Numbered from the stretch's first letter, positions 16,373 to 39,830 are shown. The stretch is DNA of 40,065 nt from Burkholderia stagnalis (GCF_902830275.1 NZ_CADESW010000037.1:1-40065); one strand, 5' to 3'. The notes: generated by a model not told the origin, from the letters alone. A program made the numbers and translations.

Positions 16373-16397
16373 TCGCGGGATCGCTCGCCGACCGGCG

Positions 16398-16811
16398 CTA
16401 CGGGGCCGCGGCCGCCTCGTCCGGGCTGACCGGATACGCGCGGCGCAGCAGCGCGCGGGCGCGCGCGACGAGCATGCGCGGCTCGATCGGCTTCGCCACG
16501 TAGTCGTCGGCGCCGGCATCGAGCCCGGCAACCTGATCGTAGACGTCGGCGCGCGCGGTCATGATGAGCACGGGCACGTTCGAGAATGCGCGAATCCGCC
16601 GGCATACCTCCATGCCGTCGAGATTCGGCAGCATCCAGTCGAGCATCACGAGCGCGGGCCGGTGCTCGCGCACGGCCGCGACGGCGAGGTCGCCGCGCCG
16701 CACGACCGTCACCGCGAACTCGTAGCGGCCGAGATATTCGCGGACCAGCCAGGCAAACCTGTCGTCATCCTCGATCAGCAGGACATGGTGCTTGCGCGTG
16801 TCTTCATCCAT
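16398..16811 (-). CDS. Receiver-only response regulator downstream of icoA
   Basis: 137 residues from ATG 16811, which has GGAG eight bases upstream. Receiver domain: LLIEDDD (acidic pocket), MLDWMLPNLDG with the phosphorylated Asp, VLIMTARAD (Thr switch) and YVAKPIEP (Lys). It ends at RRAYPVSPDEAAAAP, just where an OmpR-type protein would begin its DNA-binding domain. No output domain follows in any frame before the convergent exporter, so it is either a genuine single-domain regulator or a truncated OmpR protein. It follows icoA on the same strand by 62 bases and is probably cotranscribed. No sensor kinase is visible in the window. Confidence 0.85.
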   Translation of the reverse strand: MDEDTRKHHVLLIEDDDRFAWLVREYLGRYEFAVTVVRRGDLAVAAVREHRPALVMLDWMLPNLDGMEVCRRIRAFSNVPVLIMTARADVYDQVAGLDAGADDYVAKPIEPRMLVARARALLRRAYPVSPDEAAAAP

Positions 16812-16873
16812 TCGGTTTCTCCGGGAAAGACGCTTATCTCGTCTCGTCGAGGCGAGGCGGTGCTGCATCGCCT

Positions 16874-31993
<15,120 letters not shown>

Positions 31994-32379
31994 AATTTAT
32001 CGTGAGCAACCTGATCGAAGACAGCGCGAAATTTAAAAAATCAAGAACATCCTTGACGATATTGCATCGAGCAGCGAGCAGACACGGCCGGGCCCGCCGC
32101 GTGGCGGCATGAGGTATTTATCTGCTGAAAGAATTGAAACCTACTGTAGCACGGTGCTGGTGCAAAATTCACCAATACGAAGCGATTATTTTCAGATTTA
32201 ACGCAATCAATAACAAATTGATTTTTTGATGCAATTCCTGATTATTGAATATTTATAAAACAACAATTCGATATTTAATTCCACATGTCACACGGAACGC
32301 GAGGCGCAGCGCATCGGTATCGCGGGCCGTGACGGCACCGTGACCTTGCCCGGCAAGATGGGTGAGACGGGCGCCCGGT
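31994..32379. promoter_or_regulatory. AT-rich upstream region of icoA
   Basis: About 390 bases without a gene, clearly richer in A and T than the rest of the window, especially 32140-32280. It must hold the icoA promoter. Seen in it: a short palindrome AGCACGGTGCT (near 32154-32164), a longer inverted repeat at 32205-32223, and poly-T/A tracts. I find no convincing FNR-like box in the TTGAY-N4-RTCAA orientation, and no clear -35/-10 pair. Confidence 0.6.
32205..32223. promoter_or_regulatory. Perfect 7-bp inverted repeat, candidate operator
   Basis: AATCAAT-AACAA-ATTGATT, followed on the plus strand by further T residues. It lies about 210 bases before the icoA start and 200 bases after the SulP stop. 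The half-sites point outward (ATCAA first), so it is not an FNR box. It could be a regulator site for icoA. A terminator role is less likely because the stem is almost all A-T. Confidence 0.35.
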
Positions 32380-32424
32380 GGGCGAAGGGGCGAAGGCGGC
32401 GAAGGCGGCGAAGGCGGCGAAGCA
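32380..32424. repeat. Five tandem copies of a 9-bp unit
   Basis: Unit GGCGAAGGC repeated about five times, the first and last copies imperfect, ending one base before the stop codon of the SulP gene. Copy number could vary by slippage without changing the SulP protein as read here. Confidence 0.7.
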
Positions 32425-32425
32425 A

Positions 32426-34198
32426 TCAGCGTCTCGTCGCTCGCTGCGTCTTGCGCCGCAGGCGCCTGCGACGCGTGCGCGACACATGTCCGGTTCGCGC
32501 GTATTCGTTTTGCATCCGGACATGACGCGCGACGGCATCGGTCAACGTCGGAAAGAAGTTTGCCTGCCCGAACTTGTCGAACAGCCCATACGCGCGCAGG
32601 CGGTCCTTGACCGGCCCCTTCATTTCCGCGAAACACAGCACGACCCCGCGCTCCCTGAGCTCGTCGCCCAGCGCGACGAGCCGATCTGCCGCACTGACAT
32701 CGATATCGGTGACAGGCTCGGCCGCGACGACAACGCGCGTGACAGGGGGCTGCGCACGCGCGAGCGCGGCGTCCAGATGCTCGCAGAAGATCTCGACGTT
32801 CGCATAGAAGAGCGGCGCATCCCAGCGAAACAGCACGAGGCCCGGCGTCTGCACGGCGTCCGGATGCCGGCCGACGTCGTGATAGCCGCGCACGCCCGTC
32901 AGCCGGCCGAGCACGGCGTCATACGGGTGCCAGGCCCGCCATACAAACGACAGCAGCGACAACGCGCTCGCGAGCAGGATGCCCGGCACGACACCCGCGG
33001 CGATCACGCCTGCGAAGCACAGCACCGAGATCAGGCATTCGCCGCGACGCATCCGGTACAGCCGCACGACGCTGCGGATATCCGCGATGCTCCACGCCGC
33101 GAGCACCACGACCGCGGCCAGCGCGGCGCGCGGCACCTGCGTCAGCAGCGTCGGCGCGGCAACGAGCAGCAGCACGATGCTGGCCGCCGCCACCAGGTTC
33201 GTGACCTGGCTCTGCGCGCCGGCTTCCATCGCAACGGGCGTGCGGGACGCGCTGCTGCTGACGGCGCAGCCCTGCATCAGGCCGGCCAGCAGATTGGCGG
33301 CGCCCAGCGCGACCAGCTCCTGATTGCGCTCCGGCGCGTCGCCCGCACGCGCGGCGAGTGCGCGCGACAGCATGCTGATGTCGGCGAACGACACGACCGC
33401 GATCGCGATCGCACCCGAAGCGAGCGCCGCCACGTCTGCAATCGAGACGGCCGGAAAATGCGGCGCCGGTGCGCCGGCGGGCAATGTGCCGACCGTCGCG
33501 ATGCCGTGCAGCGGCAGCAGATGCGTGGCCAGCGTGGCCGCCACCACGGCAATCAGCATTCCCGGCCAGTGCGGCGCGATGCGCTTCAGAAGCGGAACGG
33601 TCACGAGTACGCCCGCGCTGACGATGCATGCGCTCACCGAATACTGGTGATCGAGCAGCGCGCGCACCAGGCGGTGGCCGATGGCGGACATGTCGCCGGT
33701 CGCCGCCGGCACGCCAAGCAGCTCCGGCAGCCGGCCGACGACGAGCGTGACGGCGATGCCGTTCAGGTATCCATACTGGATCGGGCGCGACAGCAGATCG
33801 GTGACGAAGCCGAGCCCGAGCATGCCGATCAGGATGCAGATGGCGCCGGCCGACAGGGCCAGCGCGGCTGCGAGCGCCACTGCGCGTTGCGGGTCGTGAT
33901 CGGCGAGCGGCGCGACGGCGCCGGCGATCAGCGCGGCCAGCGCCGAATCCGGCCCGAGCACGAGAATCCGGCTCGGGCCCAGCAACGCATAGGCGACCAA
34001 CGCGGCGATCGATGCATAGAGCCCCGTCACGGCGGGCAGGCCGGCGGCCTGCGCATAACTCATGCCCACCGGCACGAGCACCGCCGTCAGGGCGACGCCC
34101 GCGTAGAGATCGCGCGCAAGCCATGCGCGCCGGTAGTGCGCCAGCAGCGCGATCCCGGGAAGATACCGTGTGAGGCGTTCGGAAGACGGCCAGTTCAT
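32426..34198 (-). CDS. SulP-family anion transporter with STAS domain
   Basis: About 590 residues from ATG 34198 (GAGG six bases upstream; a further in-frame ATG at 34234 has no ribosome site). The transporter half starts LARDLYAGVALTAVLVPVGMSYAQAAGLP, the hallmark SulP opening, then GLYASIAALVAYALLGPSR and LGPDSALAALIAG. About ten to twelve membrane helices follow. From about residue 430 a STAS domain is seen (LVLFRWDAPLFYANVEIF ... VVAAEPVTDIDVSAADRLVAL). SulP proteins carry sulfate, bicarbonate or dicarboxylates; the substrate is not readable. The last 20 residues are a run of Arg and Thr and are probably junk extension. Same strand as the nitroreductase and stress genes, likely the end of that transcript. 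Confidence 0.87.
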   Translation of the reverse strand: MNWPSSERLTRYLPGIALLAHYRRAWLARDLYAGVALTAVLVPVGMSYAQAAGLPAVTGLYASIAALVAYALLGPSRILVLGPDSALAALIAGAVAPLADHDPQRAVALAAALALSAGAICILIGMLGLGFVTDLLSRPIQYGYLNGIAVTLVVGRLPELLGVPAATGDMSAIGHRLVRALLDHQYSVSACIVSAGVLVTVPLLKRIAPHWPGMLIAVVAATLATHLLPLHGIATVGTLPAGAPAPHFPAVSIADVAALASGAIAIAVVSFADISMLSRALAARAGDAPERNQELVALGAANLLAGLMQGCAVSSSASRTPVAMEAGAQSQVTNLVAAASIVLLLVAAPTLLTQVPRAALAAVVVLAAWSIADIRSVVRLYRMRRGECLISVLCFAGVIAAGVVPGILLASALSLLSFVWRAWHPYDAVLGRLTGVRGYHDVGRHPDAVQTPGLVLFRWDAPLFYANVEIFCEHLDAALARAQPPVTRVVVAAEPVTDIDVSAADRLVALGDELRERGVVLCFAEMKGPVKDRLRAYGLFDKFGQANFFPTLTDAVARHVRMQNEYARTGHVSRTRRRRLRRKTQRATRR

Positions 34199-34335
34199 CG
34201 CGTCCTCGCCATGGGAATGGCCCGTTGCGCACAAGGCCGGCCGGGGGCCTCAGCGCGACGATGGGTTGCGATGCGTCGCCGGCAAATGCGGGCACCGTCG
34301 CCGGCTATATCGGCACGCCGCGAAGACGCGGGGCG

Positions 34336-34596
34336 TCATGCCGCCTCGAGGGTCGAAAGCCGCAGCGCCTGCGCGAAGCGGGCGAACGCCGCAACCGATC
34401 CGGTCACGCTTTCGTAGCGTTCGCTGCCGATCTGCGCATCGAGCATGACCAGCATGCCGGCTTCGCGCGCGAGCGCAAGCAGCGCCTGCGTGTCGAGCGC
34501 CGCGCGGGGTTCCGCAGCCGGCGCGACAGCAGCCGGTGCCCCTGTCTGGTATATGGCTCGATACCCCGAATCGGAACGATATGTCGCGTGTGACAT
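34336..34596 (-). CDS. Small hypothetical protein
   Basis: 86 residues. The ATG at 34596 has AGGAGG at ideal distance, the main reason to believe it. I do not recognise the family. The N-terminus (SHATYRSDSGYRAIYQTGAP) is flexible and Ala/Pro-rich; the second half (LDTQALLALAREAGMLVMLDAQIGSERYESVTGSVAAFARFAQALRLS) is predicted helical. It lies 137 bases upstream of sulP on the same strand. Confidence 0.6.
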   Translation of the reverse strand: MSHATYRSDSGYRAIYQTGAPAAVAPAAEPRAALDTQALLALAREAGMLVMLDAQIGSERYESVTGSVAAFARFAQALRLSTLEAA

Positions 34597-35101
34597 GGCG
34601 CGCCTCCTGATCGCCTTGCGTGCTGTCGGCATGCCGCTTAGCCCTTTGGCATGTCTCCAGTATCGTGGCCGTCCCAGGGGGATTCAATCAGGCAGCCCCG
34701 AACTTTACGTAGGAATCGCGCGAAGGCGATCAGCGGATTCCTACACACGGCTTACTGCCTACGAAGCAATGCACGTACCCGCAGGCGGTCGGGCGCGGAA
34801 GATCCGTCGCGGTTTCGCAACGGGTAAACAGGTGGAGATCGCGGTGATCGATCGCCCTTGGTTCGTCGGCACGCGCTCGGTTCGGGCTTTCGATGAAGGG
34901 CCACATCCGGCCTGCAACGCTGATGGGCCGGCGAAACAGGGCAGGGCGACTGGCTGCCGCGCGGCAGCTTGAGTTCAAGCCGCGCTCGCGCATGCGGCAC
35001 GTCGCGATGTTTGCGCGCCGGCCAGGCCAGCCGGGGCGGCAAGCACGCCGGCAGCGAAATGGCGCATGAAGCGCTTGTTCTTTTCCGCCCCGGGGCCGCG
35101 A
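34597..35101. other. Intergenic region without a supported gene
   Basis: 505 bases between the nitroreductase stop and the small gene. Open frames exist on both strands but none has a recognisable sequence plus a ribosome site. I find no FNR-like box. A promoter for the small gene may lie here (for example around 34690-34740), but I cannot point to it. Confidence 0.4.
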
Positions 35102-36103
35102 TCAGGACACCACCTCGTCGAGCGGCCGGCGGGGCGAGTGCGGTGTATGCGGGCCGCGGCCGATGCGCAGCAGCAATTGCGGCACACCGCCGAGATCGAG
35201 CATGTGGGCGAGACGTTTGCGCAGCTCCGCCACTTCGATCGGCTGGTTCAGGAACGACGCCGTGTGGCCGGCGCGCGCGGCGACGAGCAGCATCCGCTCC
35301 AGCGCCTGCCCGGCGGCCAGCCATGCATCGCGGTCGTCGCGCGCGGTGGCGATGCAGGCGAGCAGCGGCGACGCGCCGACGAGCTGGTGATGCAGCGCGG
35401 CGAGCCCGTTGCCGAAATCGAACGTGCGCACCGCGGTGGTGACGACGGGCGATGCGAAATCGAGCAAGGCCGGCACGCCGGCCGCGAACGCGGGCATGCC
35501 GTCGACGCGCCGGCGAGGATCGATCCAGCTCGCCAGCTCGCGCCGGAAACGCGCATCCTCGAACTGCGCACGGTCCGCCTCCGCGATCAGCTCGGCGATC
35601 CTGGCCCGTCGGGCGATCGAATCCGCGCAGGCCACGCTGGCGCCTTCCGCCGCGCCGGCCGCGATCAATTCATGCTGGAGCGCGTCGGGAACGGGCGTGG
35701 ACTCGAACGGCGCGCGCGTCGTGACGCGGTTCGGGATCGCGTCGAAGAGGGCGCCGAGATCCGCGTCGGAATAGCCGTCGTCGCAGATGCGAACGAGTGC
35801 GAGCACGTCCGGATCGACGTCGGACGGGAAGGTACTGATCGTGTGCGCGAGCCCCGCATGGTTCAGCGCGACGCGCAAGTTGAGCAGCGCCGCGCCGCAA
35901 CTGATGATCAGCTCGCGGTCGAACGGGTCGATGACGGGCAACGCGCGAACCCGGTCCGCGCATACCGCGATCGTGTTGCCGTCGATCATGAATCGCCATG
36001 GCTGGGAATTGTGGCTCGATGGCGCCATCACCGCGTAGCGCAGCAGCGCTCGCAATCGATCGTCGAGCTGAGCGCCTGCGGAAAGTGATGTAACGGAAGT
36101 CAT
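35102..36103 (-). CDS. Acg-type nitroreductase family protein
   Basis: 333 residues. The opening LLRYAVMAPSSHNSQPWRFMI is the FMN-binding signature of the nitroreductase fold in the Acg subgroup (type member Rv2032 of Mycobacterium tuberculosis). Further supports are DRELIISCGAALLNLRVAL, IPNRVTTRAPFE, HTASFLNQPIEV and LRIGRGPHTPHSPRRPLDEVV, all typical of the two-domain Acg form. GGAG lies eight bases before the ATG. Acg proteins bind FMN but seem to lack classical nitroreductase activity and are linked to survival at low oxygen. It follows the tandem stress protein by 45 bases and is probably cotranscribed with it. Confidence 0.87.
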   Translation of the reverse strand: MTSVTSLSAGAQLDDRLRALLRYAVMAPSSHNSQPWRFMIDGNTIAVCADRVRALPVIDPFDRELIISCGAALLNLRVALNHAGLAHTISTFPSDVDPDVLALVRICDDGYSDADLGALFDAIPNRVTTRAPFESTPVPDALQHELIAAGAAEGASVACADSIARRARIAELIAEADRAQFEDARFRRELASWIDPRRRVDGMPAFAAGVPALLDFASPVVTTAVRTFDFGNGLAALHHQLVGASPLLACIATARDDRDAWLAAGQALERMLLVAARAGHTASFLNQPIEVAELRKRLAHMLDLGGVPQLLLRIGRGPHTPHSPRRPLDEVVS

Positions 36104-36148
36104 GTGACGATCTCCAGGTGGCCGGCACGCGGTGCAGCACGGCGCGGA

Positions 36149-36982
36149 TCAGTGCGACATCAGCACCGGCACCGTCATCGTTTCGAGGATGGTTCGCGTT
36201 GCGCCGCCGAGCACGCGCTCGCGCATCCTTGCGTGGCTGTAGGCCCCCATCACGAGCAGGTCCGAATGCAGGTCGCTGGTCCGGTTGAGCAGCGTCTCGC
36301 CCGTGTTGATGTCGCCTTCGCGCGGCGTCGTCGCGAAGGAGGCGCGAATGCCGTGGCGTTCGAGGTAGGCCGCAACATCGACGCCCGCGGGCGTCTTGTC
36401 CGGATCGGAACGGTGGCGTTCCACCGTTTCGACGGTGACGAAGCGGGCGCGCTTGAGCAACGGCAGCGCATCGGCCACCGCGCGGGCCGCCTCGCGGCCG
36501 CCGTCCCATGCAATCAGCACGTTTTCGCCGAAGGTCCGCACGAGGCCCGCGTACGGCACGATGATCGCCGGCCGGCCGCAGCCTGTCACCACGTCCTCGA
36601 CGAAATGCGGGGCAATGTACGTGGTGCGGTCGTGCGGGTCCGTCTGGCCGAGCACGAGGAGATCCGCGTGCCGCGCGTGCAGCGTTGCCGTCTCCGTGGC
36701 GGGACCGGCGGGCGCGCGCCACTCGACGCTGCGCCCGGCCCGTTGTGCGGCATCGAGGAATGCGATTTCCGCCTGCTTCCGGCGCGACTCGCACAAGCGT
36801 TCGTAAACCGCGAGCTCGAGCGGCTCGTCGCGCCGGCGCAGCGGCTCGAACAGATCCTGGCAGACCACATACAGGCCGATCAGGTGCGCATTGCAGCGCT
36901 GCGCGAGGTCGAGCGCCAGCGCGACGCGCGTCGCGCAGCGCGGGCTGTCGTCGAGATGGACGAGCAAGGTCTTGTAGCTCAT
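36149..36982 (-). CDS. Universal stress protein with two UspA domains
   Basis: 277 residues. Domain 1 (about 1-145) begins YKTLLVHLDDSPRCATRVALAL; domain 2 (about 155-277) begins VLIAWDGGREAARAVADALP and ends MGAYSHARMRERVLGGATRTILETMTVPVLMSH, holding the ATP-binding G-x2-G-x9-G(S/T)-like motif. Its ATG overlaps the stop of the gene before it (ATGA), and AGGA precedes it, so translation is coupled. The two-domain form is frequent in hypoxia regulons. Confidence 0.9.
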   Translation of the reverse strand: MSYKTLLVHLDDSPRCATRVALALDLAQRCNAHLIGLYVVCQDLFEPLRRRDEPLELAVYERLCESRRKQAEIAFLDAAQRAGRSVEWRAPAGPATETATLHARHADLLVLGQTDPHDRTTYIAPHFVEDVVTGCGRPAIIVPYAGLVRTFGENVLIAWDGGREAARAVADALPLLKRARFVTVETVERHRSDPDKTPAGVDVAAYLERHGIRASFATTPREGDINTGETLLNRTSDLHSDLLVMGAYSHARMRERVLGGATRTILETMTVPVLMSH

Positions 36983-37479
36983 GACGATTCCTTTTCGGAC
37001 GAGGCCGCCGCAGTTTCCGCGGCAGGCGCGGGCGCACCGTGCGCCGTGATCATCAGGACAGGGCACGCGGCGCCGCGCAGCACGCGTTCGGCCACGCTGC
37101 CCAGCACGAGGCGCCGGAAGCCGCGCCGGCCGTGCGTGCCCATGACGATCAGATCGGCGCCGACTTGCCGCGCAGCGCTCAGGATGCGATGTGCAATGTC
37201 TTCGCCCGCGTCGACGTCGACGATCTGCGTCGCACCCGACACGCCGCGGGCAGCCATGCGCTTCGCGGCGTCATCCGTCACGCGCTGTCCTTCTTCGCGG
37301 AATGCGCCGATCAGGATCGACGGATCGTAGCCGAGCGCGTCGTAGGCGGGCGCCATGAAATCGACGACATAAACGGGCGTCAGCCGCGCACCCGATTCGG
37401 ACGCAAGCGTCAGTGCGGCTTCGAGTGCGCGGGACGACGTTTCGCTGCCGTCGAGCGCAACGAGGATATTCGAGTACAT
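36979..37479 (-). CDS. Single-domain universal stress protein
   Basis: 166 residues. Classic UspA fold: MYSNILVALDGSETSSRAL (nucleotide-binding Asp), GADLIVMGTHGRRGFRRLVLGSVAERVLRGAACPVLMI with a complete G-x2-G-x9-G-S ATP-binding motif. The C-terminal 20 residues (PAPAAETAAASSEKESS) are disordered. GAGG lies six bases before the ATG. First gene of a run that continues with the tandem stress protein and the nitroreductase; it has an FNR-like box 56 bases upstream. Confidence 0.92.
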   Translation of the reverse strand: MYSNILVALDGSETSSRALEAALTLASESGARLTPVYVVDFMAPAYDALGYDPSILIGAFREEGQRVTDDAAKRMAARGVSGATQIVDVDAGEDIAHRILSAARQVGADLIVMGTHGRRGFRRLVLGSVAERVLRGAACPVLMITAHGAPAPAAETAAASSEKESS

Positions 37480-37534
37480 GGCAGTCCTCTTGAACTGGAA
37501 GACAGGGTTTCATCTTCGGCGTGCAGGTGGAGAG

Positions 37535-37548
37535 TGCGCTGATCTGGA
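37535..37548 (-). promoter_or_regulatory. FNR-like box for the stress-protein/nitroreductase operon
   Basis: CTGATCTGGATCAA has one mismatch (C for T at the first base). The -10 at the standard distance on the minus strand (ATGAAA, 37508-37513) is poor. The predicted leader is about 20 bases. Confidence 0.6.
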
Positions 37549-37590
37549 TCAAGCGCGGGCCTCGCGTCGCACGCGTGCGCCTGTACGAGC

Positions 37591-38430
37591 TCAGTGCGAC
37601 ATCAGCACCGGCAGCGTCATCGACGCGAGCACCGTGCGCGTCGCACCGCCCATCAGCAGCTCGCGCCAGCGCGTATGCCCATAGGCCCCCATCACGAGCA
37701 GGTCGGCGCCCGTATCGTATGCGCGCGACAGCAACGTGTCGCCAACCGACGTATCGGCCGTACCGGCGAGGTCCAGCACGTTGACGTCCGGCGCATGGCG
37801 CGCGAGCATCAGCGCGGCGTCCGCGCCCGGAATGCGCATGTCCGCCGCCGCGTCGCCCGCGCCGGTGACGCTGACGACCGTCGTGCGTTTCGCGTGTTCG
37901 AGGAAGGGTATCGCGTCATGCGCGGCCCGCACGGCTTCCCGGCTGCCGTCCCACGCCACCAGCACGCGTTCTCCGATCGACTTGAACGCGCCCGCATAAG
38001 GCAGGAACAGCACGGGGCGGCCCGCGGACAGCACCAGGTTCTCCGGGAACTGATCGTCGACGAACGTCTCGGGGTCGTTCGGATCGCTTTGACCCGCGAT
38101 CACCAGGTCCGCATGACGCGCGTGATGCAGCATGGCGGCATTGGCCCGCACGTCGGCGCTGATCCAGTTGCCCGACACCTTGGCGCGCAAGGTTTCCGCG
38201 TGAAACAGGCGTTCCAGCGCGGCGAGACGTTCGTCGCGGCGTTCCCGAAGTTCGCGGAAATAGTCCGCGGAGCCTGCCATCACGTAGAACGAAGCGGGCT
38301 CCGGCGTATAGATCGCGGCCACGCCCGTCAGATGCGCACCGAATCGCCGTGCGAGCCGCAATGCGAACTCGAGGCGCGCATGGGCGCGGTCGCTCGTGTC
38401 AAAGTGCACGGCAATGCTCTTGTAGCTCAT
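37591..38430 (-). CDS. Universal stress protein with two UspA domains
   Basis: 279 residues. Domain 1 starts YKSIAVHFDTSDRAHARLEFALRLARRFGAHL; domain 2 starts VLVAWDGSREAVRAAHDAIPFLEHAKRTTVVSV and ends MGAYGHTRWRELLMGGATRTVLASMTLPVLMSH. This is the same layout as the other tandem gene, whose C-terminus is very similar, so they are probably paralogues. A perfect FNR box lies 68 bases upstream of the ATG. The gene diverges from the alcohol dehydrogenase. Confidence 0.92.
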   Translation of the reverse strand: MSYKSIAVHFDTSDRAHARLEFALRLARRFGAHLTGVAAIYTPEPASFYVMAGSADYFRELRERRDERLAALERLFHAETLRAKVSGNWISADVRANAAMLHHARHADLVIAGQSDPNDPETFVDDQFPENLVLSAGRPVLFLPYAGAFKSIGERVLVAWDGSREAVRAAHDAIPFLEHAKRTTVVSVTGAGDAAADMRIPGADAALMLARHAPDVNVLDLAGTADTSVGDTLLSRAYDTGADLLVMGAYGHTRWRELLMGGATRTVLASMTLPVLMSH

Positions 38431-38497
38431 CGCGATCGCTCCATCAACGGTGGATCCGTCAGTTCGATTCAGTCTAAGAAGCAGGCTCCCCGCACGC

Positions 38498-38511
38498 TTG
38501 ATTCAGATCAA
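38498..38511 (-). promoter_or_regulatory. Perfect FNR box and -10 for the tandem stress protein
   Basis: TTGATTCAGATCAA matches TTGAT-N4-ATCAA exactly. On the minus strand TAGACT (38471-38476) lies 28.5 bases from the box centre. Transcription would start near 38464, with a leader of about 34 bases. Confidence 0.85.
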
Positions 38512-38568
38512 CGGCGCTCATGCCCGGCGGCCGGCGGCCATCCGCCGCACACCACCGGTCGCGCCTGC

Positions 38569-38582
38569 TTGACCGAGGTCAA
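38569..38582 (+). promoter_or_regulatory. Symmetric FNR/ANR/DNR-like box and -10 for the alcohol dehydrogenase
   Basis: TTGACCGAGGTCAA is a perfect palindrome variant (C/G in place of T/A next to the spacer). TACATT (38604-38609) follows at the same 28.5-base distance from the centre. Transcription would start near 38616. The variant could change which Crp/Fnr-family member binds best. Confidence 0.78.
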
Positions 38583-38649
38583 GCGGGCCGTCATGCGGGC
38601 GCCTACATTGGTGAGCGACGGGGATGCCCCTTTCCACGGAGCAAACGCA

Positions 38650-39690
38650 ATGAGAGCACTCGTATTCCACGGCCCCGGCCGCAAGTCGCTTGAACAGCGG
38701 CCGATGCCGGAACTGCAGGCGCCGACCGACGCGATCGTCCGGGTGACCCGCACGACGATCTGCGGCACCGACCTGCACATCCTCAAGGGCGACGTGCCGA
38801 CGTGCGAGCCCGGCCGCGTGCTTGGCCATGAGGGTGTCGGGATCGTCGAGCAGGTCGGGGCGGCCGTGGACACGCTGAAGGCCGGCGATCACGTGCTGAT
38901 TTCATGCATTTCATCGTGCGGCCGATGCGAATACTGCCGCCGCGGGCTGTATTCGCACTGCACGACGGGCGGCTGGATCCTCGGCAACCGGATCGACGGC
39001 ACGCAGGCCGAATTCGTGCGGATCCCGCATGCGCAGACGAGCCTGTACCGGCTGCCGCCCGGCGCCGACGAGGACGCGCTCGTGATGCTGTCCGACATCC
39101 TGCCGACCGGGTTCGAATGCGGCGTGCTGAACGGCAAGGTCCAGCCGGGCTCCACGGTCGCGATCGTCGGCGCGGGCCCCATCGGGCTCGCCGCGCTGCT
39201 GACCGCGCAGTTCTACTCGCCTGCGAAGATCATCATGATCGATCCGGACCGCAACCGGCTCGACGTCGCGCGGCGCTTCGGCGCGACCGAGTGCATCGAC
39301 GGCCGTGGCGGCGATCCGGCTGCGGAAGTGATGAAGCTGACCGACGGCATCGGCGTCGATTGCGCGATCGAGGCGGTCGGCATTCCGGCGACGTTCGAGA
39401 TGTGCACGTCGATCGTCGCGCCGGGCGGCGTCGTGGCCAACGCCGGCGTGCACGGCGTGAAGGTGGATCTGCACCTCGAGAAGCTTTGGGATCGCAACAT
39501 CTCGATCACGACGCGGCTCGTGGATACGGTCAGCACGCCGATGCTGCTGAAGACGGTGCGCGCAGGGCGGCTCGATCCGAAGCAACTGATCACGCACCGC
39601 TTCTCGCTCGACGACGTCGAGCGGGCCTACGACACGTTCAGTCGCGCCGCGGAAACGCATGCGCTGAAGGTCATCATCGAAGTGGCGTGA
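38650..39690 (+). CDS. Zinc-dependent alcohol dehydrogenase (MDR family)
   Basis: 346 residues. Oxidises or reduces alcohols/aldehydes with NAD(P). Catalytic zinc ligands: ICGTDLHILKGD (Cys38) and GHEGVG (His in GHE). Structural zinc: SCGRCEYCRRGLYSHC, four cysteines. Rossmann nucleotide loop VAIVGAGPIGLAALL, followed by MIDPDRNRLDVARRFGA with an acidic residue after the second strand, favouring NAD. CGGAG lies eight to nine bases before the ATG. The frame is open for about a kilobase upstream but runs antisense to a stress gene and is not used. It may dispose of reducing power as alcohol when oxygen is short; that is inference from the FNR-like promoter. Confidence 0.92.
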   Translation: MRALVFHGPGRKSLEQRPMPELQAPTDAIVRVTRTTICGTDLHILKGDVPTCEPGRVLGHEGVGIVEQVGAAVDTLKAGDHVLISCISSCGRCEYCRRGLYSHCTTGGWILGNRIDGTQAEFVRIPHAQTSLYRLPPGADEDALVMLSDILPTGFECGVLNGKVQPGSTVAIVGAGPIGLAALLTAQFYSPAKIIMIDPDRNRLDVARRFGATECIDGRGGDPAAEVMKLTDGIGVDCAIEAVGIPATFEMCTSIVAPGGVVANAGVHGVKVDLHLEKLWDRNISITTRLVDTVSTPMLLKTVRAGRLDPKQLITHRFSLDDVERAYDTFSRAAETHALKVIIEVA

Positions 39691-39704
39691 GGGCCTGACC
39701 GCGG

Positions 39705-39739
39705 GCCGCGGCGCACGCGCGCGGCGTGTGCGCCGCGGC
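39705..39739 (+). terminator. GC-rich hairpin after the alcohol dehydrogenase
   Basis: Perfect 12-bp inverted repeat GCCGCGGCGCAC / GTGCGCCGCGGC with an 11-base loop, 15 bases after the stop codon. No T-run follows, so it is an RNA-stabilising or Rho-assisted end rather than a textbook intrinsic terminator. The IS remnant begins just after it. Confidence 0.55.
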
Positions 39740-39828
39740 ATCAACCGTCCTTCGACGACCGCTTCGACAACTTTGAGGCGATCCAGCTCTCGCATGCTCA
39801 TGGTGATCGTGTTGGTGTTGTTGGCCAC
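39740..39828 (-). pseudogene. 5' fragment of an ISNCY-like transposase
   Basis: From a GTG at 39828 with AGGAG before it, the minus strand reads ANNTNTITMSMRELDRLKVV then EAVVEGRL, the start of ISNCY-type transposases as I know them (RELDRLKV-x-(Q/E)A-x-(V/I)). The homology stops near 39745 at the alcohol dehydrogenase hairpin, so about 30 codons remain. The element was cut here by a deletion or rearrangement. Confidence 0.6.
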
Positions 39829-39830
39829 GG

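Noticed and set aside
32165..32195. Sigma-54-like TTGGTG...TTGCAC on the minus strand upstream of icoA
   Set aside because: The GG to GC distance is eight bases, not the required ten.
34250..34687. Longer minus-strand frame across the small hypothetical gene
   Set aside because: No ribosome site or recognisable sequence, whereas the shorter frame has AGGAGG at the right distance.
37594..38649. In-frame upstream extension of the alcohol dehydrogenase to about 698 residues
   Set aside because: The extension runs antisense to a universal stress gene, and the dehydrogenase fold, ribosome site and promoter all point to the ATG at 38650.
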